Part shown: positions 47,701 to 59,269 of the stretch, piece by piece | Numbering within the stretch: position 1 is the first letter of the stretch | Layout of the letters: each line of letters begins with the position of its first letter | Source of the DNA: Morella rubra | Taxonomy: Eukaryota; Streptophyta; Magnoliopsida; Fagales; Myricaceae | Assembly: GCA_003952965.2 (NCBI GenBank) | Contig: CM025850.1 | Location: 32,542,173 to 32,606,172, forward strand | Direction of reading: 5' to 3' | DNA length: 64,000 nt | Translations under genes and position numbers: made by a program | Notes under the pieces: model-generated | What the model saw: the letters and a program-made list of their open reading frames with translations, nothing else | The model's database searches: none | Told to the model about the DNA's origin: nothing

Positions 47701-49460
47701 AATAAATACTTACAATACAAATATGATTACGATAGTCAAACCAATTCCGTATTTGCACACAACTGCACAAAATGAAACCACTTACACCAGAATGATTTTG
47801 AAGTTCTACAACCAGTAAGAGAAAATGAGAACATAACATCCTTACCGAGCGCCACCAACATCATGCCTGGCAAGCCTCTGTAAGACATCAATTTCAATCA
47901 TTGCAGCTTCGCGGTACTTATGTATGGAGCGAACTACTTTGATTGCCACAACTTCTTTCTTTTCATTGTCAATACATTCCAAGACTTGCCCAAAGGTCCC
48001 TGCAAAAGTTCTGGAGTAAAAAATCACGAGAAGCAAATGAAACCCATAAATATTACCGAAACTTCAGATTCGATATGAATTTTTCACAGCACAAAAGGAA
48101 TTTTGACCCTAATATTCCAACCCCAAAAAGAATATCAGAGGAATATTTAACTTATACAAACTAGCATGTAAAGAAGATATCATTTTGCAAGGGACTAATG
48201 ATGCTGAAAACATATAAGGCTGCTGGTATGGAAAATATAAACTGAATGAAGTACCGACCTTCTCCCATTTTGCTGAGAATCCTGTCTGCAAGCATAATTG
48301 AAAAAAGATAGAAGCTTAGATACTGGTGAAAAAGTTAGAAGTACCAGTACCACTCATGGATCAGAAGAGGAATAAGGCGACAGCCAACGCATGAATAAAT
48401 AATGACATAAAGAAAGCATGTCAAACTAACATATATACTGGACAACGTGTTTTGTCATGGTAGAAGAGTTTGATAACTAGACTCTTTAGCCTCCAAGTTG
48501 GAAGGCACAAGCCAACACTACAAAATTTCTTGTTGACATCCACTTTAATTATGTTGAATGCTTGTAAGTGGCAGTCCAAGCATAACTTTAACCATATTAT
48601 CCATCTATTCTTCATTCAGAAGCACAAAAGAAAGTGATTGTAAAATTTTGACATTCCCGTCGACTTTTGATGGAAACTTAGACTTCGAAAACTGTTCAAT
48701 CAGCATCCAAAGGTGCTAAGATAGATTAATAAATCACGATTGCCACTTACATCTTGACATAAAGGTGATAACTATAACTTTGCAGAATGTTCTAACTTTT
48801 ACATTGGAAGAACTAGATATAAATGACTGGGCTTACAGCGAGAAGTTAGATTTTCTCCGATGGCAAAAACATAATGGCCGTCTTTGTCGTCTGGTCTCCA
48901 AGGTGGGGAGCCATTAGGAGGCATTCCCCTGTTGTAGAACATGGATGAAGAATATGTATAATTGGGCATTGCCGCGTTCCCAAACTCCTGCCCGCAGTAC
49001 ATTGCTGGAATTACCTGAATCATATAAGGAAAGCAAAAAATCAAGCTAGTATCAACGCTTTTATCAAAAAGACGAAATAAAGAAAATCCGACTAAAATTA
49101 AATCAAATATGACATCTTCAGCCAATTTAAAAATGATGAATTATAAATTACATAGTGTCAAAATTAGCCTATTTTTCATAATCCAAATTGATGTTTTTGA
49201 ATTTTTTTCTACATCTATTTCCATACAACATGTAATCAATTTAAGCGAAAAATTAGAAATTTTCTTGCAGGATTAAGGTATGATCCACATTGAAGGATCA
49301 CAAAATTCTGTCATTCACCTAAAATTACAGAGAGAGATAGAAATATTGGTACCTTGGGAGGAGGAAGAGGAGGAGGCATATCCCAAGTTAAACGAGGTCT
49401 CTTCCTCGGGCGCTTGTCCATGTTCTTGTGCGGGAATTCCATTATCCTCTGCGTCTCCAT
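44704..49460 (-). CDS. AFC2: LAMMER-type serine/threonine protein kinase AFC2-like
   Basis: Twelve exons on the minus strand: 49460-49353, 49014-48837, 48285-48259, 47999-47846, 47762-47714, 47598-47484, 47256-47165, 46785-46629, 46543-46479, 46009-45912, 45822-45720, 44862-44704. All introns are GT-AG and the joined frame gives 434 residues (Arabidopsis AFC2 is close to this). The basic N-terminus includes a likely nuclear signal (KRPRKRPRL, 16-24). Kinase domain: GEGTFGQV (103-110), VAIK with Lys125, the HTDLKPEN loop (219-226, Asp221; the HxD arginine is threonine, normal for LAMMER kinases), IDFGS (Asp266), and the family signature EHLAMMERV (327-335). [17 protein letters not shown] rather than the AFC1 version points to AFC2. 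These nuclear dual-specificity kinases phosphorylate SR splicing factors. Exon 3 is only 27 bases. No defects seen. Confidence 0.96.
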
Positions 49461-49893
49461 TTTTCTTAATTCTTCTCCAGTTTCCTTCCTAGAGTGAGAT
49501 CGAAAATTTCCAAGAAGCCATAGATCCGATTCGACCTGATCCACGATTAAACAAATGCACAATTAAACAAATCGACCACGATGCTCTATTCGCCGAGTAA
49601 ATGAGAGAGAATCGAATTCTGGAAACCCTAATCCCGGAATAGATCTGAAAGCGCAACCTGAAGCGGGGAAGCTAACCCGGATTCATGGTATGTTCCTAAC
49701 TATGGTTAAGCTTGAGAGCTGGGCCCCGTGAGAGTTCGATTGTCTGGAGGCCTGCTGGTTCCCTCCCTGGAACATCATAAATCATAAGGACGCCGGTGAA
49801 ACCAGTCATGGGCCACCACCTTGGGCTTTTAACAAAAATGGGCCGGCATCAAGGCCCATAATAAGGACAAGTCTATTCCGTGAAAGCAGGTAA
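49461..49893 (-). promoter_or_regulatory. 5' leader and upstream of AFC2-like gene
   Basis: On the minus strand this contains the likely 5' UTR (with aaaccctaatcccgg-like leader near 49621-49640, read on the plus strand) and promoter. No start codon in frame upstream of 49460. The left end of a LINE tail begins at the poly(T) run near 49894. Confidence 0.4.
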
Positions 49894-52190
49894 TTTTTTT
49901 TTTTTTTTAAAGTAAGCGTGAAATTTCTTTTCACTGAAGAAATTACATCAATGCTAACAGATAAGTCTTTAAGGCCGATTACAATGCACAAGGGCATATA
50001 GCCCATAACAGCAATCTTAAGGTCCCGAAAGGCCATATATCTACTGGGTTCAAAGGCCTGAATTCGAATAGCCATAAATGCTTCATACAAGTAGGCCAAA
50101 AGGCTCATAGTTTTGAAACGGGTCTAAGAACCCAAAGCAAAGCTCCGCCACAAGCAGAGAAGTCCAACATAGGAGGAAATGGTGAGCAAGCACCCTGTAC
50201 TCCCACTTCCTCGAAAACCTGTCCATACCACCACAACCAAAAGGGAGGACAACGTGAAGAGCCATAAATTGCCGACCAGCCACTGCATAATAGATCTAGC
50301 GTTACTGAAGAATTCCAACAAATTCATTACTGCAGGAACACACCTCACCAACAAAACTGCCACGAGATCCTTCCTAACAAAAACCATAGAAATGAAATTA
50401 TTAGACGCAACATGACAATAACAAAACACACAACAAATAGCCCCTGACCGAGCAACTGCCAACCAAAACACATGGTTGAAAAAAGCCACCAAAACAACCC
50501 AAACAAAGCAAAAGAAGGGTAGGCGTCGTGAGATCCACGCACGAGCGTGGAACATCATGCACCGACGCACCAACTTCGGGAGAATGGAAAAAGGAGCGCC
50601 TGGAGCGGAGGAGCACTGTTGAGCTGAACGTGGCCACCAAGAAGTCTCTAAATTGCCTAGATCTAACAATGAGGAAAGCCAAAATGAAGGTGCTAGATGT
50701 GATAATGGAGGGAGGAGAACAAAAGACCAAGGGGTAAATGGAGAGGGGAGTGTTAGATGTATGCCCTTAAAACAAAATATTTTATTGAATGATTATGAGA
50801 TAATTGTTGTTATAATTATTATTGTTAATTGATCACTTGTATATTATTATTTTGAATACGTGCAATGACATTAGATGTCATACTGTTGAGTAATATTGTA
50901 GAAAAATCAAACTAATGATTAAGGAATCGGAGGCGGGGAGTATGATTTTTCGGATCTTTATTAACTCACTTTGTTTTAGACTATGATACATGATAATGTA
51001 TAAATAGATCTACGCTCGTTGTGCCTCTATAAGATAGAATGATGGACTCCGTTATTGAGGTGGTGACTTAAGCAGATGAGTGGGTGCAATGTAAGAGTAC
51101 ATGCACTGAACAGGATCAATATGAATATCTTCTAGAAACGATCACTGATGTAGAGAATGGTATTCAGCACAATTAGTTTATGTTGTCTTTAGACTTGAGA
51201 GAGTTATGCAGATTTGCTTGTTATATGCTTGTACTTTGACTGAGTCGTTTGATGATGGTCTTCGCAGATCAAATATTTCAGATAATGTTGAGCCTTGTGC
51301 ATAGTAAGTGAATTTGTTTAATTGCTCAATATGGAATCCACCAATCTTTTGATGAGGCAGTATGTTCATTATGTCTGTAGATTATTTAGACTCAAATAAA
51401 ATCGCTGCGTAGCGAGTTTTTGGTAAAAAATGTTTTTCACGGTTTTTATTATATATATATATAATATGTATATTAAATAATTATTTGCGAAAATAATTTT
51501 TGGAAACTTTTGAGAGTCCAACTAGATACAGACTAAGAATTAAGAATTATATGAGCTAGGATTTTATCAGTGATATTATTCTGATCCTATTAGCTCATGT
51601 GGAATATAGTATGGTGGAAGGATAAATAAGCATATAATTGTTAGCAAAAGGGATTTCATAAAAACAATCTCATTATCTCGGAAGTCAATTGTGATATGTT
51701 AATGGACATGATCACAATTTGTAGAAGCCCATAAATTCGGATTACAGAATAAAGGAGTTTAGTAAAAAAGAGTTTTTTATGACGATCTTACGGGCAAGAT
51801 TTGAGGTCCCTAAAGATTCCACGCATAAGTACAGTTCAGTTCTGGGCAAGCCATTATAAAAGGTTCAGAAATTCATTTGAGAGTAAGAAATTCATTTTAA
51901 ATTTTGAGATTCTCTCTCTAAAGATACTCTCTCTAGAAAAATCTGTGCGCGTGGATCTGACGGAGACAGTACATTTGGACTTTTTGATTCGAAGATCATT
52001 TTTCACTGCGTTTCACAATCTTTCAGGGAGACAGGGAGAGACGGGAGGAGCAAGTGCTCGTCCCGTCGCTGGAGATTACAAAAGGGAGGAGAGGTCAGGC
52101 ACAGAAAGGGAAAGTCTAGAAAGAGGGCAGACGCTCTCTCTCTCTCTCTCTAGAAACGTCTTTTCACTTAAGGTACCATCAACTAGGTAA
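49894..52190 (-). mobile_element. Truncated LINE-like retroelement, interrupted by an LTR
   Basis: The minus-strand copy ends in a poly(A) tail (plus-strand T run 49894-49908) preceded by 'ttagcattgatgtaatttct', a form seen at plant LINE 3' ends. The body up to about 50750 is GC-richer and has no intact frame. Similar purine-rich sequence resumes after the LTR at 52026 (gggagacagggagagacggg) and continues to about 52190, so the LTR seems to have landed inside this element. No RT domain recognised, so the LINE assignment rests on the tail only. Confidence 0.45.
50751..52025 (+). mobile_element. Probable solo LTR (Copia-like)
   Basis: 1275 bp starting TGTTAGATGTATGCCC and ending CACAATCTTTCA, flanked by the five-base duplication GGGAG (50746-50750 and 52026-52030). 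A TATA-like cattataaaagg lies at about 51853, near the 3' part, followed by a ct-rich transcribed region as in many plant Copia LTRs. No second LTR or internal genes, so it is a solo LTR. Confidence 0.6.
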
Positions 52191-52272
52191 TGTGCTAAAA
52201 ACTTGAGCAAAATTCTGATAATTTGAGGGAGTTTTACCAGAGTATAAGCGACTATATCTGTGAAAGTCTCCG

Positions 52273-52506
52273 GTGATATGGATTCGGTCCAAAGAAAAAT
52301 TATACAAAAAAAATTCAAAGATGTTGCTATGATTTTAAAATGAACATTCAAAGGTCAGGATTTGACCATCAAATCTATTAGCCATTTTGTCTCCCATGTC
52401 TTGTTAAATGAGGTGGCCAAAACCTGGCCTTTGAATATTCATTTTAAAATCACAGCAGTAATTTTGAATTTCTTTAAACAATCTTTCTTTGGACTGAGTC
52501 TATTCT
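52273..52506. repeat. Long inverted repeat (hairpin-forming)
   Basis: Left arm 52273-52366 and right arm 52414-52506 are inverted copies, about 80% identical by eye over roughly 85-90 bases; shared core blocks are GTCCAAAGAAA, GATTTTAAAATGAA and ATTCAAAGG. The loop is about 50 bases. An RNA copy would form a long imperfect hairpin. It may be a MITE without obvious target duplication. Confidence 0.75.
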
Positions 52507-52659
52507 CACTCTCTGGCTGTGGAAGAACTCTACAAGCAGCTGCTGTTCAATGAGTATCCAATCTCATAACCCACAAATGCTTCCCGGATTAGTGCTCTCC
52601 TACCAACGTTCACGACTTTAAAGCATAAACTTAAGCCAATCTAATAACTTGTTTCATTG

Positions 52660-54252
52660 CTAGACCCGGAAATCTTCAAGAAAATTGGAAGCTCCATGCG
52701 CCCTTAAATGCTCGGTACAAAATCGCAGGGCCATATAGATCTCATCCTTCTGGTCATGACTCCTGTCGCCGGTTATGAACACATGGACTTCGCTTCTGAT
52801 TTCGATCCAGCTGCTTCCTGGAATCCTCTTCATGCCCTTCTCTTTCATCTCCCTTCTTATTTGCGACACACTGAGCCATCTACCAGCGGATGAATGTGCA
52901 TTTGACAGCATGACATAGGATGACACATCGTCAGGATCCAAAGCTAGGATTTTTTGTGCAGCGAATTGCCCCAATTCCATATTTGAGTGAATCTGACAGC
53001 CTCCGAGCAATGCTTTCCAAAACCCAATTCCTGGATCAAATGGCAAATCACAAAGGAACTCCTCAGCTTGTCTGAAGCACCCTGAGCGTGAGAGTAGGTC
53101 AACAATACAAGCATAGTGCTCAGGCTTTAGCATGCCAGGTGACTCAAGTCTTGCTTGATTGAAATATGAATAGCCCTCTTCAACAAGGCCTGCATGATTA
53201 CAAGCCCATAATAGGCCAAGAAGCGTAACACTATTAGGTTTACAGCCAGCAAGCCGCATCTTTTCAAAGAAGCTTATGGCTTCATCCGCTCTACCATTCT
53301 GTGCATAACCACATATCACAGCATTCCAAGAGACGGTATCTCTTTGAGAAAGTTTAGTGAAAACCAAGAGACTGTCTTCCATGCTTCCACATTTGGCATA
53401 AAAGCTGATTAAAGAATTGACGACAAACACCTGAAACTTGCCCAAATACTTAACTGCACAAGCATGAAAGCTTTGTCCCATTCCAAGCGCTGCTATATTG
53501 GCAGCTGCAGTGATAGCACAAGGAAAAGTTGATTCATTTGGCTGCAATCCTTCCCTAAGCATCTCAACAAAAAGATTCACGGCCTCTTCATTATGGCCTG
53601 TTTGGCTGCACCCGCCGATCATCGCATTCCAGGAAACAATGTTTCTCTCGGGCATCTCTCGAAAAAGCAAGAAAGCATCTTCAATCCTCTCTTTTCTCAA
53701 GTAGCCACCTATCAAAGTTGTGTAAGACACCACATTCGGGTCACAGGTATCATTAAAAGCTCTTCGAGCTTCTTCGATTGTACTCAACTTGGCATAAAAA
53801 TCTAAAAGTGCACTCCCAACATAGACATTAGAGTGAAGGCCAACCTTCGTTGCGCAAGCATGAATTTGCTTGCCTGCATAAAGGTTTCCCAGCGCTGTCG
53901 ATGAGTGAGTTACGGTGCTAAATGTAAACTCATTGGGTCTAACATTGGACAGAAGCATTTTTGAGAAGAGATAGATGGCCTCTTCATGTCTTTGCTGTTG
54001 AGCAAAGCGGCCGATGATGGTCGTGGCAGATACTACGTTCAAGTCAGACGCTTCGTCGAACAACTGAAGAGCAACCGAGAACGATGTTGGTCCGGAGTCC
54101 GATATCATAATGTCAGGTCGAACAGCTGACTTTCCTAGTTTATGGGCATGTTCATCACCTTTCTGGATTTCAACAAGACGGCTGCAAACTAAGCTCTGGG
54201 TTCTTCTCCATATCAGCTGAGAGATGGACAGCCTGCAATCTACGGGCTTCAT
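52660..54252 (-). CDS. Pentatricopeptide repeat protein, PLS class with E domain
   Basis: An intronless frame of 530 residues on the minus strand. A stop lies just upstream of the open frame (54301-54303) and the first ATG is at 54252 (MKPVDCRLSIS). It carries successive P, L and S motifs, for example VVSATTIIGRFAQQQRHEEA, VSYTTLIGGYLRKERIEDAF, IVSWNAMIGGCSQTGHNEEA and TVSWNAVICGYAQNGRADEA. It ends with an E-type domain (FWKALLGGCQIHSNMELG; YVMLSNAHSSAGRW; KGMKRIPGSSWIEI; VHVFITGDRSH) and no DYW motif. Such proteins bind organellar RNA and take part in editing or processing. The N-terminus is compatible with mitochondrial import. The closest Arabidopsis relative may be At5g42450, from memory only. 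Confidence 0.94.
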   Translation of the reverse strand: MKPVDCRLSISQLIWRRTQSLVCSRLVEIQKGDEHAHKLGKSAVRPDIMISDSGPTSFSVALQLFDEASDLNVVSATTIIGRFAQQQRHEEAIYLFSKMLLSNVRPNEFTFSTVTHSSTALGNLYAGKQIHACATKVGLHSNVYVGSALLDFYAKLSTIEEARRAFNDTCDPNVVSYTTLIGGYLRKERIEDAFLLFREMPERNIVSWNAMIGGCSQTGHNEEAVNLFVEMLREGLQPNESTFPCAITAAANIAALGMGQSFHACAVKYLGKFQVFVVNSLISFYAKCGSMEDSLLVFTKLSQRDTVSWNAVICGYAQNGRADEAISFFEKMRLAGCKPNSVTLLGLLWACNHAGLVEEGYSYFNQARLESPGMLKPEHYACIVDLLSRSGCFRQAEEFLCDLPFDPGIGFWKALLGGCQIHSNMELGQFAAQKILALDPDDVSSYVMLSNAHSSAGRWLSVSQIRREMKEKGMKRIPGSSWIEIRSEVHVFITGDRSHDQKDEIYMALRFCTEHLRAHGASNFLEDFRV

Positions 54253-55377
54253 GAGTTCAGGCGTGCTATTTGAGGACTCAATTAGAAATGCGTAATCCAA
54301 TTAGGCTGATGAATGTATAGCCGGTGGCACTATGAAGCATGGCTAGGTCCTCAATCCTCGGTAGAGTGACCAAAAGTAACATAATTAGACATTATATACC
54401 CACTCCATATACTCCCCATAAGCTGAGAAGCATATAAATATGTAGATGTAATTTATTAAAATTATATGTATGAATTTATACAGTAGAACGTAATAAAACG
54501 AACATATTCTTCCACGTAATATACATGCTTCTCCTTTCAAACGATGGAGTAATGGAAGGGCTAGTATACTACTAAACTTAGCATACAACTAAAATTTAAA
54601 TCTCAGTGAGAGTAATTATAATTAGGCGTAATTTCGTGTAGAAGAATTTTTCTTTTTTTGAGGGAAAGATGGAGGATGGGCGATTAGGTGTGATGAAAGG
54701 AGCTATCCACTAGCTACGGCATGTTTAAATTAAGTCATAACTTCTTAGGCGTGATTATAGGAGCTACTTACTTGCTGAGACATGGTTAAATTGAGTCATA
54801 ATTACTAAACCGAGCCGTTAGACAGTCACTATAGCCTCGTGAAAGTGCCACGAGCCTTGGTCACTCGGGGGTTCAATCCTAAGGCCTCGAGTCTCTAGTC
54901 CAGTTTCTAACGAATGTCAAGATCAATTGAACCACAACTTCTGTGGTCGTATAAAAAAGATTTAAAAGATCTTGCATCTCATACTACCTCAAAGAGTATA
55001 TGACTAGTGCCTCGACACTAAATAGGCCTAGTTTTTTTTCTGGGATGAAAAGTTCTAGTGAGTTAATGTTCCATTTGAATCTAATTAACCAGGGGAAAAA
55101 AGAAAAGAAAAGAACAGAAAAGAAGAGAGAATCTAATTCTTCAATGTCAGGAAATTCATAGAAATTCAAACATCAGCGGCCAACAAAAAGAAGTGGCCTA
55201 GATAATCCATCCAGAAATGAAATGAACATTCAAGAGAAAAAGTCTTGATCCATACCCTGATAAATTTCCCTAATCATTCCTAATACTAGAGAAGAGAAAT
55301 CACTAGGCACGCTGGGCTTTCTTTATTAGTCTTCTAGTCTTGGGTCCGTAACCTACTATAAATCAGGATCAATACAA
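54253..55377. other. Intergenic, with a 61-bp duplication
   Basis: No gene. Contains a diverged direct duplication at 54685-54807 (separate entry) and a tRNA-like B-box string gggttcaatcc at about 54867 that might belong to a SINE fragment. AG-rich tract at about 55097-55130. Confidence 0.4.
54685..54807 (+). repeat. Diverged tandem duplication, 61-bp period
   Basis: taggtgtgatgaaaggagct...taaattaagtcataactt (from 54685) is followed by taggcgtgattataggagct...taaattgagtcataatta (from 54746). Two copies only. Confidence 0.55.
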
Positions 55378-56694
55378 TTATGTAAGGGGATAGTGACTGT
55401 TCAATCCTGGGGATGGAGTGCCTGCAACGTTTAAAGAACTTGATGCGGAAGGTGTATGTGGAGATCCATGAGATATCGCATCAAATGAAGAACTTGAACG
55501 ACCTCGTATTGGGGAATTGATTTCTTCCATAAAGTCGAATGGACGTTTCATGGTAAGCAAAGGGGGAGGATTTCGCCACCGAGGAAGAGGAGGTTTAACA
55601 AGAAATGTCTGAAGCAGTGGTCCAGCTTCTAATACAGTCTGCAGGAGTTTCCCTTTTGGAGGTAGAGGTTTCCCTCTAACCAGTTCTGAATCAATAGCAG
55701 CTGAAGCACGATCAATTATTTCATCTTCTGAAGAAAGACGCATACCCGTTTGAAATGGTTGTCTTCGAGGTTGAACGTTTCTTGAATCAGCTACGCCTAC
55801 GCATGGATTTGAAAATCCCTGATACGAAAGTCTATCAGCGGCAAAGTATTCATACCAATGGGGGCAAGTACAGGATGTGCGACTGTTTGATTCTTTTGTG
55901 TTCGTTTCTGGGATCTGTAAGGGAAGTCTATTGGGAAGGACTTGTAAAATTGTGCGGCTATTTTCAGCTTGGATGGTTGGCAAGAGACTGTTCTGTAATC
56001 TCTGCAACTGGTCTCTTGCATCATCTCTTTGTCGCAAAGCCATGTCTAAGAGCTGAAGTAAATGCTGAATCATGTGCTCTTCTTTGCTTGTGTCTTCATG
56101 ATCTTTTGCTTCTATTTTGATCGTTTCTGGCAGAAAATCTTTGGAGAGAAGCTCCTGCTTCAGCTCTTCAATTCTCTGTCAGAAACAAGAAATTAATTCA
56201 ATGAGCTACTAGATGCACTCCTGATACAATTCACAAGGTACTCCGCATAGCCGCTTGAGACCTTGAGTGAGGTCATGGAATCAATTGTCGATTGCAGAGG
56301 AGGATCTTAACAATGGTGGATGAGGACAGTTACTGGATTAAGGGGCTGGAGACGACCGAGGCGGCTGGTCGCCGGAAATTTTGCGCCGCCCCAATCAATA
56401 TTCTTCCAAGTACATGCAAATCCAAACTATATATATGCATACCTACTTAATTTGTGATATACGAATCAGAGCACGTAATCTAACATTCTTCATACAAATA
56501 TGAAAAGACAAGAGGAAGATGCTCAAGGAATAACATCTAAAAACCACAAAAGAACACCTCCACCATTAAAAAAAAAAACTTACTTTAAAACTATGAAATA
56601 CTCAAACCACCATGAGGGATAATGACACGAACTCATTCCACAAAGAAAAGAGTGAAGATATACAAACCTCTTGATCACTGCAGAAGAAAGGCAT
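55378..56694 (-). CDS. DUF1635 family protein
   Basis: Two exons on the minus strand: 56694-56668 (MPFFCSDQE) and 56175-55378, giving 274 residues with a GT-AG intron in phase 0. After the start comes RIEELKQELLS, then an acidic stretch and the conserved coiled-coil segment LLQLLDMALRQRDDARDQLQ (about 47-66). The C-terminal half holds GKLLQTVLEAGPLLQTFLV, then KPPLPRWRNPPPLL, and a Ser/Pro-rich tail. These are the hallmarks of the plant DUF1635 family, whose role is unknown to me. The first exon is very short and its assignment rests on the good splice sites and the start of the conserved block. A longer alternative N-terminus is possible. Confidence 0.85.
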
Positions 56695-58204
56695 TGCCTC
56701 CAATTCTCAACTCTTCCAAATTCTACTGGTACAAGGGGGAGGGAAGGCAATATATATATATTGTCATATTGGGTTTTGGGGGGAGTTTTTTTGTTTTGGT
56801 TGTTTTAAATGAGATCATAGGCAAAGGCGGTGTTGACTTGTAGGAAGCCTCTATAAATGCCAATCTAATTACCTCGAAGAATATAAGGTATTTGGATTGA
56901 TTAGGGTAGTACTGCTGGAAATCTAATCACATTTCTTCTTAATTTAAGAAGTTCTAGCTAGTAATTTATTTGTAAAATGTCTTTAAATATAATCTGCAAT
57001 TTCCAATCTCCGGCTGTAAAATGCAAATTTAAGCCAAGATTATTTTAATTTGTCTTAATTTTAGGAGTGATTACTGATAATTTCCATATATAACCCAAAC
57101 TCGCCATTTTAAGTATTTCCTTTTTTGCCAGTCTCAGTAGATCTTCTTTGAATTTAGTGTTTGTTTAAGGTTGGGGGCCAGACAAAGATATATATATATA
57201 TATATCACTACGTACAAGAGCAAGACAGGAAAAGAAACATTAAAACTTCATAGGTTAAATTGGATGCATGAATATGGCGGTAGAGCAATACTAGTAGTAA
57301 TGTGGACTTCATGACAAATATATATATATATGTATTCACCTTCTTCTAAGGTAACAAATGGGGACACAAATATCATATTTCCAATAAGTTTAACTGAAAT
57401 AATAAAATCTACTTTTTTTAATTTTCTGATTTTTTCTCTTTTTCTTATAGTTTATGGGTACGTAGAGTTGGGAGAGGAAGGAACTTAATTATTGCACAGA
57501 ATAAGATGCCACTAGTCGATGCTTTCAAGTTGGGCGTACTAACGGGACATTCGGGAGTGAAAATTTTGAGGATTAGAAATTTTGAGAGTTTTGAAGTCTG
57601 TGAAAAAGTAAAGATATTTTATGGAATTTGTTAAAAAAGTGAAGAAAGAGAAAATTTAAATGAATATTATAATAAAAAAAATAAATTGAAGAACAGAAAG
57701 AAATTATCTTATAATTTTTTAATATAAATAAAAATTTTAGGGGTAAAAATTTCCATCTCAAACACCACCTAAATGAAACCGATTGAAGTCAAGTCTCAGA
57801 AGAAAGATTCTGACTCCGTGAAAGCTGAATTTCATTTTCTTATTTGCTTTTTTTAAAACTTGAAATACTCTTCGATTAAGAAAAAAGAAAAAAAAAAAAG
57901 GTGAAGTAATACATACGGTTAAGTATTTTTTCTTCACCGTGATTTTTGACGTAGACTGACGGTCGTACTAATTTAATATACCCTTTTCTTTTAAATGAGT
58001 GGATTTGAGGGCCAGAATTGCTGTAAGGAGGACTTCAGTATGCTATTGTCATTTGCAAATCGTAGAAGAAAAAAAAGAGTCGGGCAATGTGTCATAATAT
58101 TGATGGTCTTATTCTATAACATGATATATATTGAATTATTTTGTTTAGTTTAAAGTGAAATGTGACAAATTTAAACTATAAACTCCTAAACAAATTAAGA
58201 AGAA
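56695..58204. other. Intergenic, AT-rich
   Basis: Promoter side of the DUF1635 gene, then spacer with a (TA)n run at 57189-57205 and a second at about 57320-57332. A MITE-like element is at 57545-57772. No gene. Confidence 0.4.
57545..57772. mobile_element. MITE related to the 33.4- and 44-kb elements
   Basis: Left end ttcgggagtgaaaattttga and right end (reverse complement) ggtgtttgagatggaaattt form imperfect inverted repeats, with AT-rich interior. About 230 bp; ends approximate. Confidence 0.4.
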
Positions 58205-59115
58205 AATACACTTGGCACTCTCGTCTTATAATTTCGTGACATTAAGTCTATAAAATTTCAATCTTCGTTGATTTGCACCCCACAAGCCAATTGATCATTA
58301 AATGCAAAGGTAAATTTGTCATGTGACGTTCACTTGATTCACTCTCGCCCATTATACCCATTTTGCCATCTAAGAAAAATATACTTTGCACTCCCATCTT
58401 CCAATTTCGTGACATTTTTATCGATTTGCACTTCACAAGCCAAGTCACAGTTAAATGAGACTATAAATCTGTCATGTTGCAAAGCCTATTGGTTCAACCT
58501 CATGTTGATAATCAAAGGGAAAAAACAAAACACAAATCTCTCTCAATTGGAATCTCTCCAAAGTTTAAAAAAAATGTCAAAGATGAAATCACTCCAAATT
58601 CATATCTAACAATGAATTACAATTTAGGAAGCAAACTACTAAAGAAATAATGTAAGAAACAAATAACCAGATTTGAACTAACAAAATATGCTCCCTAAAA
58701 ATCCTCTCTTGTCAACGGAGCACCATAATTTAAGGAATTTCCTAATTTACATTAGTGAATCAAGAGAGCAACAACTGACAGATTTACCATCACATTTAAC
58801 TATCAATTGGTTTGTGGGGTGTAAATCGACCAATATTGAAACTTTATGGGCTCAATGTCATGAAATAAGAAGACGAGGGGTGCAAAATGTTAATACCTCA
58901 TAATTGGATGTGAAAATTGTATTTTCTTTAAAGAGCTGGACATAAAAAGCGGAAGTGAATCAAGCAGACGACATGTGATAGAGTTACTGTCACATTTAAC
59001 GGTAAATTGGCTTGTGGGTGCAAATCGATGAATATTGAAACATTATGGGTTCAATGTCATGAAATTGGAAGACGTGGATGCAAGTATCAGTACCCTATAG
59101 TTAGGAGGCAAGTGT
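58205..59115. repeat. Four-copy repeat: two direct copies facing two inverted copies
   Basis: A unit of about 150 bp is marked by 'caatttcgtgacatt', 'gatttgcac', 'cacaagccaa' and 'taaatg'. It occurs twice in one orientation (about 58205-58330 and 58372-58490) and twice in the opposite one (about 58770-58925 and 58962-59110, seen as 'ttggtttgtggggtgtaaatcga...caatgtcatgaaat'). The cluster can fold into a large hairpin. No coding resemblance. Confidence 0.7.
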
Positions 59116-59269
59116 TTCTTATTCTCTTAAGCTTTTTGGTTCTTATCCCTGGGTGTTTACGGGGGCAGACCCCCCTAACTATTGTTCGCTTTGTTTTGTT
59201 TTGGTTTTGTTGTTCCTTGTACCTTCTGGTTTTTTCATTTCAATGAAGTATTGCTTATAAAAAAAAACA
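59108..59269 (+). mobile_element. 5'-truncated LINE tail
   Basis: About 160 bp ending 'tttcatttcaatgaagtattgcttataaaaaaaa', the form of plant LINE 3' ends with a poly(A) tail. It abuts the four-copy repeat, so it probably inserted there. No coding region left. Confidence 0.55.

Noticed and set aside
50124-50730. Overlapping 109- to 181-codon minus-strand hydrophobic/Cys-rich frames
   Set aside because: Two or three frames overlap the same retroelement body; none resembles a protein family.
52708-52893. 61-codon plus-strand frame inside the PPR gene
   Set aside because: Shadow of the PPR frame.
54810-54960. tRNA gene or SINE suggested by gggttcaatcc
   Set aside because: No cloverleaf or A box at the right distance; too weak to call.
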